Assembly: GCA_036924285.1 (NCBI GenBank)
Contig: JAYKYS010000015.1
Span: 7,254,001 to 7,318,000, forward strand
Length of the DNA stretch: 64,000 nucleotides
Direction of reading: 5' to 3'
Source: Asterella californica
Lineage: Eukaryota > Streptophyta > Marchantiopsida > Marchantiales > Aytoniaceae
Below, one piece after another: positions 47,507 through 58,878 of this stretch (position 1 is its first letter; each line of letters starts with the position of its first letter). Below the pieces are notes generated by a model, which worked only from the letters and a program-made list of their open reading frames with translations, was not told the origin of the DNA and ran no database searches. A program made the position numbers and the translations under genes.

Positions 47507-50500
47507 ATGGCGGACACGGTGCAGTACCACCTGGAGCGTATGCTGCCGGAGTTAGACGATTTAGAAAAGCGAGGGCTTTTTAACGAACAGGAGATCAAGG
47601 AAATCGTGAAAAAGAGGAGGGACTTCGAGTATTTACTTAAGCGCCAATCCCCCATCAAGCAGGACTTTTTGAATTATATAGAGTATGAACAAAATCTGGA
47701 GGCATCACGGAAGCTGCGCAAAAATGCGTTAATTAGGGACACGAAGGGAGACAAATGGAAGGCTTCTTTGTGCGATTTCGCCAGCCTCGCCCATATTATG
47801 CTCATTTACGAGAGAGCAGTAACAAAGTTCAAGGGGGATATCAGTCTTTGGTTACGTTACCTCGAGTACTGCAGGTCTCAGGCTCCAAGAAAGATGCAAA
47901 AGGTGTCGCTACTGTATAAAGTTTGGCCTCGTTTGTGTTTGGCACCTTGATTGTACTATCTGCGTTCGAGACCAGAGGAAGAATGCGAAGGAATTTCATA
48001 GGATTCTAGTTTCTGCGGGGGAAAAGTGTGATGAAGTTTCTTACATGAATGACGCGTGTGTACTAATCCCGATTGAATGCCGATGGATTCCTGCGAAATC
48101 TGTATGGAAGGTTACAAGTATGGGTGGCGCAAAATTCTCCGCGAAATCTTTTCAGTTATGCAGTTGAGTCTGTCCTCTAACCCGATGGAACAATGGTATG
48201 TAGGTGGCGACAAGATGTCTGCAGCTCCACCCAAATGTTCCAGGCCTATGGATGTATGCAGCGGCGTGGGAATTCGAGCACAATGTGAATGTGAAGGCAG
48301 CCAGGGTTCTTATGCAAAGAGGCCTTCGAATGTGTCCCCGTTCCGAGAAATTGTGGATCGAGTATTTCCGTATGGAGCTTACTTACATTCAAAAACTCAA
48401 AGCCAGAAGGGTGGTCTTGGGCTTGGACTCTCGTAAGTCTCAGAATGTGGTCAGGAAGAGTCAAGATGAAACCGATGTTCAGATGAGAGATGGTGAAGAA
48501 GCTTCCGAGGAAGAAGATTTAAAGTCAGAAGTTGAAAATGAAGGTGAGGATGACTGTAGGTCTCTGGAGGATCAGCTAAGCTTGCAGTTATCAGAAGCTA
48601 TTTTCAAAAATGCCATAGCAGCTGTGCCTACGAGTCTTGAGCTACGACAACGCTTCCTAGAGGTCCTTGATACTTTCGACTTTGAGCAGAGGGAAGAATT
48701 TGAAGCGAAGATACACGCTAGTGTAGCGCACGACTTCCCTCGCAATGAGGATAGCTGGGATTGGCTGGCAAGGAGGCACGTCGAATCCCAGAATATAGGC
48801 TACCACTACAGCTTCTTGGAGGGGAAGAGAAGGGCCGTGGAGGTATGTCACAAACCCGGATTTATGCTGTCTCGGTTGATGACACTGTGAGCCTCAAATT
48901 GACCGCTTCTCCTCAATTGGCTATGTTTGGAACAATCCCCGGGTAGATGTTATCACTAAATTCTTGCACCTATTTTCATTGCGAGGTACTTCTCTGAGTT
49001 CTAATTCACGTGTTTTACCTCAAAGTGTACAGTGGGCGATTCACGCGCTGCACCATTATGGAGATGTAGACGCACCCTGCAGCTTGTTTTGATGTTTCTG
49101 ACTGAAGTGAGAGATTATGATTTTGAAATACTGGTTTGGATCATTTGTGCAATATCTTGAAGGTTTACGAAGAAGGCCTCCAATCGATCCCGTCGGTTCA
49201 CATGTACGAATTGTATGCTGGATTTTTGCTCTACATTCTGGACATGGACATTGCGGATCTCGATAGTAGCAGTAGTTTCGATCCTACGACAAGCAGTAAA
49301 ACTCATAGGCATGATGTTGCTGACGACCTTGTCAAGCTGTACGAAAGAGCATTGGGTGCGGGCTTAATAAGTGAGGCTTTAGCAAAGGGCTACATTGAAG
49401 TTCTTCTGAGAAACGGTCTGGTGGATGAAGCGGTTGACTTGAGTGTGAAATTTTGCAACCATATAGAGACGAAAAAGTTTGCCAGTGTCTGGGAGTTGCG
49501 AATTACATTAGAAATGGGCCAAACATCATCGTCCACATCTGATGCTGACAGTACAATGACCATCTCAAGTCTTTTTCGGCAAGCATTGAGTTGTGTCTCT
49601 CTTGCTGATGCCAAGGGGCTATACCTCATGGTAAATACTTCGTATTCGTCACCTCCTTGTCTTTTGATGTTGAACATCCCATGAGTAAATAACACCAATC
49701 CTCTACTGGATCTTGTTTGTTCGGCCAGAAGTCACATGACCTCCTAAGGCATTTCAGTTCGAAGGCTTTCTGTAAATCACCTGGGTCACATTTTGGACCG
49801 TTACATCATCTTTTGTACTTGGGCAGGCGATGGAGTTCTATTCGGGGAAGGAAGACCATTCTGACGTGGTAATATCATCACTCGAGACAGCAATGGCCGG
49901 TGGTGCCGGTGGACAGGCCGGTGGTGGGCTTGCATGTACAGCAGTGGACTGGATACTTCATTCCCAAGGGATCAAGAAAGCCCGGCGAGTTTACAAACGG
50001 TACAGTTCTTGTATAGTTTTAGCTGTTGTTTAAATCAAGAGAACTTCATTAGAAACGAAATGGAAGTACATAGATGTTTATATCATTGTCATCCGTGAGA
50101 GCTGTTGGTGGAACGCAAGTCTTCGTAAATACTCTCCTTTCCTTGTACATGCAAACTGGAGGAGCGGTCAGTGGCCTCCTGTAGCTGTCATTGCAGTTCA
50201 AGATGGTGTAAGGTGTCAAGTCCTGCTGAAGGTCTTAGACCCTCTGACATAGGATTGCTGAATTTAAGATAATAGTATATACTCGTAAGAATGAGGGAAA
50301 TAAGTACGAAGCACCGGACTTCACATGCCATACTTATGTGGTTTTACTAAATGAAATTTTGCATCTGTATGCAGCTTTTTAGCTCTTCCAGGTCCAAGTG
50401 TGGAATTCTTCAAGCACTGTATCAGTTTAGAGACACGTTCATTAGGGGCAGGCTCTACAGCTGAAGAGTTCCAGTTTGTGCGGAAACTCTTCAGTGATGC

Positions 50501-51056
50501 TGTGGAGTTGTTCGGTCAAAGAGACACGGAACTGTGGACCATGTACTACTTTGAGGAAATGAAGGTGAGCTCTTGTTAAGCCTTATCTGGACTGTGGATA
50601 TCATCACGAATCCTCTCCAAGGATAATGAATTTTTTTATTAACTTCTCGTAAGTAACTCGTCTGTCGTATGTCTTTTGAGTTAACGATGGAGACTTGAGT
50701 GTAAGTTTCTGTGAGCCTGCGTAGGTATTCAAGTACGCTTTGCAAGCATTCTTTCTTCACCGATGATCTTACTGGGATTGAATTTTCCGTTACGCGCATT
50801 AAATTCGTACCTGGCTTTTTGTCGATTTTTTTTGTCGATTCTCTCGATTCTCTTTTTGTACCGAAACCCTTTTTCTTTGTCGTTTCTCTTACAATAGTGC
50901 ATTCGGCTTACTGGACGAGTGCATAACTATTTCTCATTCGAGTGTTCGAAATGAATGCAGGCAGGGAATGTAGATGCGGCGAACAATGTATATTGGCGAG
51001 CGAAGAAAGCATTGAAGGATCCTACACAATTCATAGAAGGACATCAAATGTTATGA
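47507..51056 (+). CDS. UTP6: U3 snoRNA-associated protein 6 (SSU processome), six exons
   Basis: UTP6 is a UtpB-complex component of the nucleolar SSU processome needed for 18S rRNA processing. Exons: 47,507-47,902, 48,204-48,842, 49,163-49,630, 49,827-49,999, 50,375-50,564 and 50,961-51,056; all introns (196-396 bp) are GT-AG, and the spliced frame gives 653 residues, the normal length. The start context is gcgccATGG. The N-terminus (MADTVQYHLERMLPELDDLE, then KRGLFNEQEIKEIVKKRRDF) is the UTP6 N-terminal domain; the rest has HAT/TPR-like helical repeats (for example NVPGLWMYAAAWEFE, KLWIEYFRMEL, DSWDWLARRH, AVEVYEEGL, RDTELWTMYYFEE). An acidic stretch (about residues 227-250) interrupts the repeats. 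Exon 1-2 joining matches plant UTP6 without a gap. The last exon ends FIEGHQML. No damage seen. Confidence 0.95.
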
Positions 51057-54000
51057 ACTCAAATATTGGAGAAATATCTGATTCATTTCATTGAGTCTCA
51101 CTGAGTTGTATCCTTCATTCGAGTTTCACTTCTTTGTTGGGTTGTTTCGTCCTCCTGAGCGGCTGGTGGCTGGTTTGAGAAGGACTTCAGTTCTGCTCAT
51201 GTCTCCCTGTTGCTCCATCTGTTTCAGGATAGCGCGTACTATCTGATGAGAGGCCTCTGAATTGACTATCGTGGAACTTCGTTCACCGTTTTCGCGCATC
51301 GTCGTTTCTTCCGGGAAGTTCGAAGGAATAAGCTCCTAACTGGACCGTCTTCGCACAATCAACGATACCAGAAACTTCACTGTCAGAAGGAAGACTCCAG
51401 GTAAATAGCTGTGTTACCCCAACTGGATTCATCGATGTGGATCCACCTTTGTTAGAAATGTACACAGCTCTCGTCAGTCATCATCTGGAAGATCTCAATG
51501 GAGATGTGCACATAATGCTTGTTCTATCATGCCATCTAAGGCCGAATTTTGGATGAGGGAGCTCCCGTCCAGTAAAATGGAGGCCTACAAATTCGAAACT
51601 GCGTTCATCTACGCCTGAGCATTCAGTTGAAACGTAGTCCGAGCCACGCTGAAACCAGCGCATGGTGTACATTCAAGTGGGTCTCTTCTCTGTAAGGAAC
51701 GTCGAAGGCTTCGAAGAGTCCTGACCAGAGATCAACTTTCATTATGCACTCAGCCGGATGAATTCGTTCTCGTACCGAGGGGTTTGATTACGATCATTGT
51801 AAGAGGATCTAGACGGGCAGAGAAGTGGATAATGATGTACAGCTAATTTGATACCCTGCAGTCACTGAGCACCAATGTAGCTCGGTATGCATGTCACTTG
51901 CCGAATCGTTCACCTGATGAGGATGGGGAGATTCTGAGGTTGTGTCGTCTGATTGAGCAAGCCCGAGTGTAAGTTCGACATTTAGTCGTGAAGAAAACTG
52001 ATTTCGTTCCGTGAAGGCGGAGAGTATTTACATGTGCTTGCCATTCGCTCTGAGACGCAGCTCAACTTCGGTCCTCCGTGCCCCAATGCTTCCAAAATCT
52101 CACGCTCCGAGAGCAGAAGCTTCAACTGACGCCAAAGCTTTGTTCTCGCGTGCACAACGTTCATCGAAACGAAGAGGAGTCGAAGAAAAGGATAAATCAG
52201 ATTGATCGCGTCTACTGAGGAGACAGCAAATCAGATAAATTATTTGGGTTGAGAAGAAATAGATTTTTGTGTTGAGCCAAAGGCACTCACAGTTGTTGCG
52301 AGCGATTCGAGTTAATTAACTATATATGTAGCTAATTAGGTACTCCTGACAAATAAATGATGGGAGCAATCTGTTACGTAGTAAACAAACGGCGAGAGAT
52401 TCCAGTTAAATTACCCTAGTACTAAGTAGCTAAAGTTAGTAAGTTGATAAGTTTGAACCATAGCGCAGGTCCCAAGTTGGGAGAACATCTGCCATTGGAG
52501 AGTGGTCTTCCTCCCTTGATTCACTCCTCATGTAGATCACTCTTGGTCCTCTTGAAGATCTTGCCAAACATGTCGCCAAACATCTCTTGCAACCACTCTA
52601 TGTGAAATGTGTGATAATCGTACATTTCATCAATGTTTAGTTTCACAAGATCGAGTCATTTTTTATTTGTCATTTTCAACAAAGATAGATCAAGCATTCT
52701 CAAAACAAAAATCTTTAATTCATCGAAGTATTTATTTTTTCCAAAGACACCTTTTTACAATATGCCTGGTAACATTCACAAGTACAAAGCTTGGTTCTCT
52801 CTATGCTTGTCTTTAGTAGTCGTGTCTTGCCGAAGAATTCTATAATTCTCTTGTTGGAATCTATTTGCCTCTCTTGGAGATCAAGACATTGATAAACATA
52901 ATTAGATCTTAGTGATATTCAAAAAATACATATTCAATCTAGAACAAGTGGTAGATATGTAATAGTTCTAAGATTACAACATAAAGATTGTAACTTGAAT
53001 ATTGAGTACATGTGTGGTTTGTCTGAGTACTTGTGTTGTCGAAGAATGTGTCAAATCTTCTAAATTTCTCTTCATCAAATTCACCGGTTTGGTCTGTCCA
53101 ATCTGGATCTTCGATTGCTGGTCACTTGCATGTAGATCTTCTAGGACATGATGCTTCTTTCTTTTTCTTTTGTACAGAAGATCAATATATTAAGTATTGT
53201 CACAACGAAATAAAGAAGTCATAAGTAAAACTATCGTGTCAAAATATAGATAATATGATCGAACCCACATGAATAGATACATGTTTAAATGATAGAAGTG
53301 ATTGCACGAACAATAAACTTCTCGAATAAGGGGTTCGTTGGTGTGAAATCTTGTGATCAATGTTAGTATGGATATATGTCTTATCTGAAATTCTTTTCTC
53401 TATAGTAGACAGTTGACTTGATGAGCAGATTTCTTCTTCTTCTCCTCGTAGTAGAATTTGGCTCGTGAAATTTGTCAAGAGAGTTTTCATCCTCTCATGG
53501 ACTTTCATAGTGATATAGAATATCATCTAGAGTGGACCACAACGTGCGGTTGCAATCTCTCGAGATTGAAGACGATTCATTGAGCTATACAACTATTATT
53601 GTACAAGCAATTTACGTTCAAAGAACACTTCGACCGATGAATAAATTTTATATTATCGATCACAAATAGAAAGTGATATTATACTCCATTAAAATTAGAC
53701 ATGTTCTTGCATCACAAATAGTTGAAAACGTATCTTAAGTTCCACATGTAGAGTGGATATACTACTCTTTCTCAATGTGCAAAATACGTCTTACGATCAT
53801 TATGATCGAATTAGATGTTCCTGCACCAAGCCGGATGATAAATATCCAGCTGTCTGCAATCAAAGAGGTCCATATACATGTAATGAATTTGAGAAAGAAT
53901 AATGAGACGCAGAATGAGACGCACCTAAATAATTGTACTTCAACGATAGCCCTCATCGCATAATCACTAAGCAAGCAAGTTTTAACTACATCTTTGTTCT

Positions 54001-54607
54001 TGAATGTAATACTGGATTATTGTGAGATGATACTCATTGCACATGGAGTGACAATGGTTGACAAATGGAATGAAAATGATCGAGAGAACATTCAAATACA
54101 AAAATCATCGATCAATACGATAAGATGTTTGTAAGCAATAAAACACATGATTTGTCAGAAGAAATGAAGAGAAATGACACATGTACTTGAGAACACTCTC
54201 AGATGCGCTTGTCACAGTACTGAAATACACCCTCGTGATCATGAAACAGTCAAACATTGTCATCATGAGCTGAAGTCATTCAACATTTTGAGGAAACAAG
54301 AACAAGAGAAAATTGTCATGCCATGTGAAGTCTCAATTTGCAAAAAATATTAGACCATTAATTCGAAGAGGAGATTGTTGTCATGCGATACGAAGCTTCC
54401 ATATAGAGAAGCTCTCATACTGCATATAGAAGAAGCTATCACAACACGCCTAAGCAATTTTACTTCTTTACGCTTACAAATAAGAGCTCATGTTTCCTCT
54501 TGAACGAACCATGAAACAAAAACCATAAAATAGAACTATAAACCATTTGCAACATGAGAGCTCACACCTCCGCATTGATTAATTTTCAGACGGATGTCGA
54601 CACCAGT
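51057..54607. other. 3' flank of UTP6 and AT-rich intergenic DNA
   Basis: The first part holds the UTP6 3' UTR. A splice-acceptor-like CTGCAG at about 51,861 is followed by an open stretch of 36 codons (STNVARYACHLPNRSPDEDG, then EILRLCRLIEQARV, TAA at about 51,970), which may be an exon of an unrecognised gene or chance. Beyond 52,300 the DNA is AT-rich with no gene seen. Confidence 0.35.
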
Positions 54608-54990
54608 AGTTGAAGTTGCTTGTTGTCACAAAGATAAAAAAGAATAAGAGAGTAGTCGTGTGCAGTATGATGTCTGAATGTCCATGAATGAATCATCAAT
54701 AGTTGAAGATGCTTGTCTCAGAGATAACAAGAAAATAAAAAGAATAAGAGAGCAGTCGTGTGCAGTAGGATGTCTGAATGTCCACGAATGAATCATCAAT
54801 AGTTGAAGATGCTTGCTGTCTCAGAGATAACAAGAAGATAAAAAGAATAAGAGAGTAGTCGTATGCAGTATGATGTCTGAATGTCCACGAATGAATCATC
54901 AATAGTTGAAGTTGCTTGTTCTCTAAGAGATAACAAGAAGAAGAGAATCGTTGTTTGCAATATGAGCGTGTCAATGTTCATAAATGAAAC
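54608..54990. repeat. tandem repeat, about 100-bp unit, 3.5 copies
   Basis: Units begin AGTTGAAG(A/T)TGCTTG at 54,608, 54,701, 54,801 and 54,903 and contain GAATAAGAGAG(C/T)AGTCGT(G/A)TGCAGTA and GATGTCTGAATGTCCA(C/T)GAATGAATCATCAATA in pieces. The last copy is cut short and diverged. Spacing is 93, 100 and 102 bp. Confidence 0.9.
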
Positions 54991-56484
54991 CTTCAGTGGA
55001 CTGTCCAAAGATAGCATACCATGCGTAAGTATTCAACGTACTTCTCAGTACTGCAAACATCTTGCATACAACCCTTAGACGCAATCGGTCAGAATTTAAG
55101 AAGCTTCAGTCAAATGATAAGTAAGTACTCAATGTTGTCCAACAAACTTCAGTGACAAGTTTCCAAAGGACATCTTATAGACATACGTCATTTATAGTCT
55201 CTTGGCTGAATAAAACTCCAATGTACATCAAGAGGACCCAAACTCCAACTCGGACATTGTCACTCTAGAACTGACCGAATTCTACTTCAGCATGGAGTTC
55301 AAGGATAATATTCCACGTCCTCTCTCTTATTTTGTATAGGACTATCAACCTCCTTATATAAGTGTCCACATGGCTGTCTTGCTCCTCTCTCTTCTATCAT
55401 CTCCATTTCTTCTCTGTCAATAATTCCTACCAATGCATTATTATTTTTTGTTCACGTTGGGTTATTCTAGCAATCTATCTCTCATCGTTCTTATCGAGGA
55501 CATGATACGAATTTCTTTATCGAAACTCCATGACATTCTCCTTCATAAGTCTTATAACAATGAATGCATTCTTTGTCATTCTCGCGTCACTCATAATAAT
55601 TATGGGTTTTTCTATTCTTGTCTTTTTTGCATGTAAGATGTCTACCATAACGTGTTCCAATATGCATGCATTTCTTCATAACTACATCTCTTCCAAAGAT
55701 AATATTGTTTTTTGTTACAAGTTATTATGATATCGCCACTGTTGGACATGACCTCTACTACACGACTGAACAATCATTTATCAACCAGAAGTCTTCGCTT
55801 GGATTGAAGCTCAAGACCACTAATTATAAGAAAGAAAGTTGAAATTTATTGGAGCTTATTCTTACGAAGAAACTATGTCATCTGTTTGAGGACACACTTA
55901 TATAGAACAAGGACCGTGTCGTCTCTAGAGGGAGATATACCTCAAAGGTCGAATCATGTTTTAAACAGAAGATTAGCTTCAGCAAAGCTTGCTAATTAAG
56001 AGTCTGCATGTATCACGCATGTGGCAAGAGGAACAAACTGACTGGATGACTTTTCTTATATGTATGTTGGCACACTATAAAGTTTAACAACATCGTCTTT
56101 CAACTCATTTACCACTTCATTAAATCAAGTTGAATCATTTATTTGTCCTACCATTCTCATTCATAATTCTAGAGTCAATTTGTTTGTTACCTTTTGTAAT
56201 GATTTTGTCCCTTAAGAACTTTCTACGTTTGATTGAGTCCAACATTATATTGAGGTGTGATATCTCAACTTTCTAACATCCCAACACAATCAGTGAACGT
56301 AAGTTTCAAAGGCATAAGATATCAATAGTGATAAACTTATCTCACATATGAAGTATTCATACAATATTACAAAATCTTAATAATCAAATTAAGGATATGA
56401 GCAACTGAACAATTGATTAATTAAATGTGATCAATATCAATATCTATGATCAAATTAAGGATATGAGCAATCAATATTATTGCA
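54991..56484. other. AT-rich intergenic DNA, no gene seen
   Basis: Only short ORFs (for example plus 55,433-55,730) with hydrophobic, low-complexity translations. From about 56,390 short TCAATA/GATCAAATTAAGGATATGAGCA-type repeats begin. Confidence 0.4.
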
Positions 56485-56603
56485 ACATTTAATTAATCAA
56501 TTGCTCATATCAATATCAATATCAATATCAATATCCTTAATTTAATAGCAATTATCAATATCAATATTAAGATATTGATATGAGCAATTGATTAATTAAA
56601 TGT
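56485..56603. repeat. 33-bp perfect inverted repeat with TCAATA-rich loop
   Basis: Arm 56,485-56,517 is the exact reverse complement of 56,571-56,603; the 53-bp loop consists largely of TCAATA units. A third, partial copy of the right arm (AATTGATTAATTAAATGTGATCAATA in pieces) lies upstream at about 56,411-56,436, and GATCAAATTAAGGATATGAGCA recurs at about 56,385 and 56,448. It could be a MITE-like end or a foldback made by local rearrangement of an AT repeat. Confidence 0.9.
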
Positions 56604-58878
56604 GATCAATACATTGCTAAGGTCTCCAGATGAGAGTAACACTAGTTTGAAAATTATGAATATTATCTTTCTCATTGACAAAACAGAATGACACAAACAT
56701 CTATAACTCACACAAAGTCATTAAGATAATGGTTCAATTGAGCTTACAACTGCAATTAGGTATGATACTCAAAATATGTCTATATTGGATATCTCTTACA
56801 AAAATTTGAGCTCTAAATTATAGACAACTAAGCTATCTGAACAATTTTATCGAAATAATTATCAAAGACTTCAACCATAATTACAAAGCACATGAAGATG
56901 CATCTTATCAATCATTGCTAGCAATCAAATTAAGGATATTGATATTGCTTGATCAAATTTAAGAATATGAGCAAAATTATTGTTGATATTTGATATCATT
57001 CTCACTCTCTGATCATTTGTTGCTCTCTAAAATCATTATATTAGGAGGTAGTGTTGGTCTTTAATTTCTAAGCTTATGTGAGTTATAACACGTCACATTA
57101 CCATACATATGTATTCATCTGGAGTAAGTGAGTGATTTATTGTTTATAAAACAATTATTTTTGTTTCATATAGAAAGAATGATGAAGAATTATATTTACT
57201 TTTAAATGAAGCGATGTATGCATAAATTAATTTTTGTATATAAAAAATATTTTATCAGATATTTGATCCATATTTAACACTATAGACATATCATTAGATA
57301 TGTTATACTTATTTATTACATAACTTGTAACGATACATATAAGTTATGTAATAAAGAATACACTACAGTTTATAGAAAGAGATTAATATTTTACTTATAT
57401 ATAGATTAAACGTGTATAAACCAATATCATATTTCAAATCTTATATCCAAATTTTCTATTCAAATATCATTTCTACATACAAAATTTTATAGATATCATT
57501 TTATATATAAAACTTAGTTTTCACTGATAATAATTCAAACTTTGTCTTTATTCAGAACGCAAATTTATCTCTTGTAATTTGATTGATTGATATATTACCA
57601 ATTTCCGATAATTATTAAAAGCATTGAGTATACGCAAATGAAACTTGGTCTGCAAAACTCTCATATAAAAATATATATATAATATAGTGAAAACGGCATT
57701 TACCTAGCAAACATCAATCGTAGACTTGCTAATTTTCAAGTATAGACAAAAGTAAAACCATTTGTCCCTCTAATGGGCGCCAATTGCATGTTTGTTCGTT
57801 CTCAAACAAGACAGAAAGATTTACCCGCTCATCACGTGGACCGACCAGACGCAACTGTGAAAATGTCCAACGGTCGGATTAATGGTAATCTCTTCAGCCC
57901 AGTCGCAGGAAAACTCAAAGCGAAGACCGGAAAATAAAGAAACGTACGTATCGTATCGTCAGACAGTAGTTGTGGTAGTTCCGTAGGCGGGTGTCGTTCG
58001 CCTACGGTAGGGGAGAAAAGGTGTTACTAGACATCAATTTCTGCAAAGAAGCATTGAAGCTGATGAATGAGATGATTATGAAGGGTCGCAGTTTTAAGGA
58101 AGTGAATCAGCGAGTCCAAATCTCGAGAACTTGGGAGGAGATATTGTGCAAAGCGGAAGCTGATTGGCCTTTTGTTTAAGAGTTTGTTTCTGTTATTAGT
58201 CAGTGATTTGCCATTGTCGACTTAGGGTTCCCGGTTGCAGCGCCGGGAGGTCATATAAGGCTTCCGACTGATCCAGTGTACGAGATTTCGGTCACTCTCT
58301 TGTGATCATGGTGGACTGTCGCTAGACAACGGCGATTGTTTCACCCACTGGTGGTCCTTGTAGTCAAAATGGAAGTCAGTGGAATCACTCGGAAGACCAA
58401 GATTTTGTTTAAGAACCAAGTGGAGGGTGTTGCAGCTTGCCGCAGGAAATTTGTGAGGGCAAAAACGAGACGAACAATCTGAATCAACAAAAGCCTCCTG
58501 TCATCTCTGCCAAGGTCGAGAATGTTGACCACGGCGTTAGTGTCATCCCCTCCTCACAATGCCCATGGTTACTACTTGGACTTGTGGCACCCGAACTGCC
58601 CCAGCGTCCAGACTTTAAACATTTTTCACGAGGTTCTTGTAAAGATTATCGACAACTGTCGTTGGGTGATTGTGTCACGCATAGGCTGTAGACTTTCTGG
58701 TTTGATCAGTTGCTGAGAAACAAGGTCGGATCTCAGTGGGGTGACTGAACACACGGTCGTTCGCGAAGGAAGAAGTACCCTGGAACGCGACAGGATGCAA
58801 ACTTTATACTTCGTTCATGCAGAAATTAGCTGCTAGGGCTAGGGTATTGCCTGCAGCTGCCTTTTCAGTTTGAGAAAG
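56604..58878. other. AT-rich DNA, then 5' flank of ZFWD
   Basis: AT-rich to about 57,760 without ORFs. From 57,960 the composition changes and short ORFs appear (for example ATG at 58,370 with 37 codons, MEVSGITRKTKILFKN...). These probably lie in the 5' UTR or promoter of ZFWD; none is recognised. Confidence 0.4.

Noticed and set aside
57991..58179. 62-codon plus-strand ORF upstream of ZFWD
   Set aside because: It starts without ATG at its listed beginning and has no recognisable domain; most likely 5' flank or leader.
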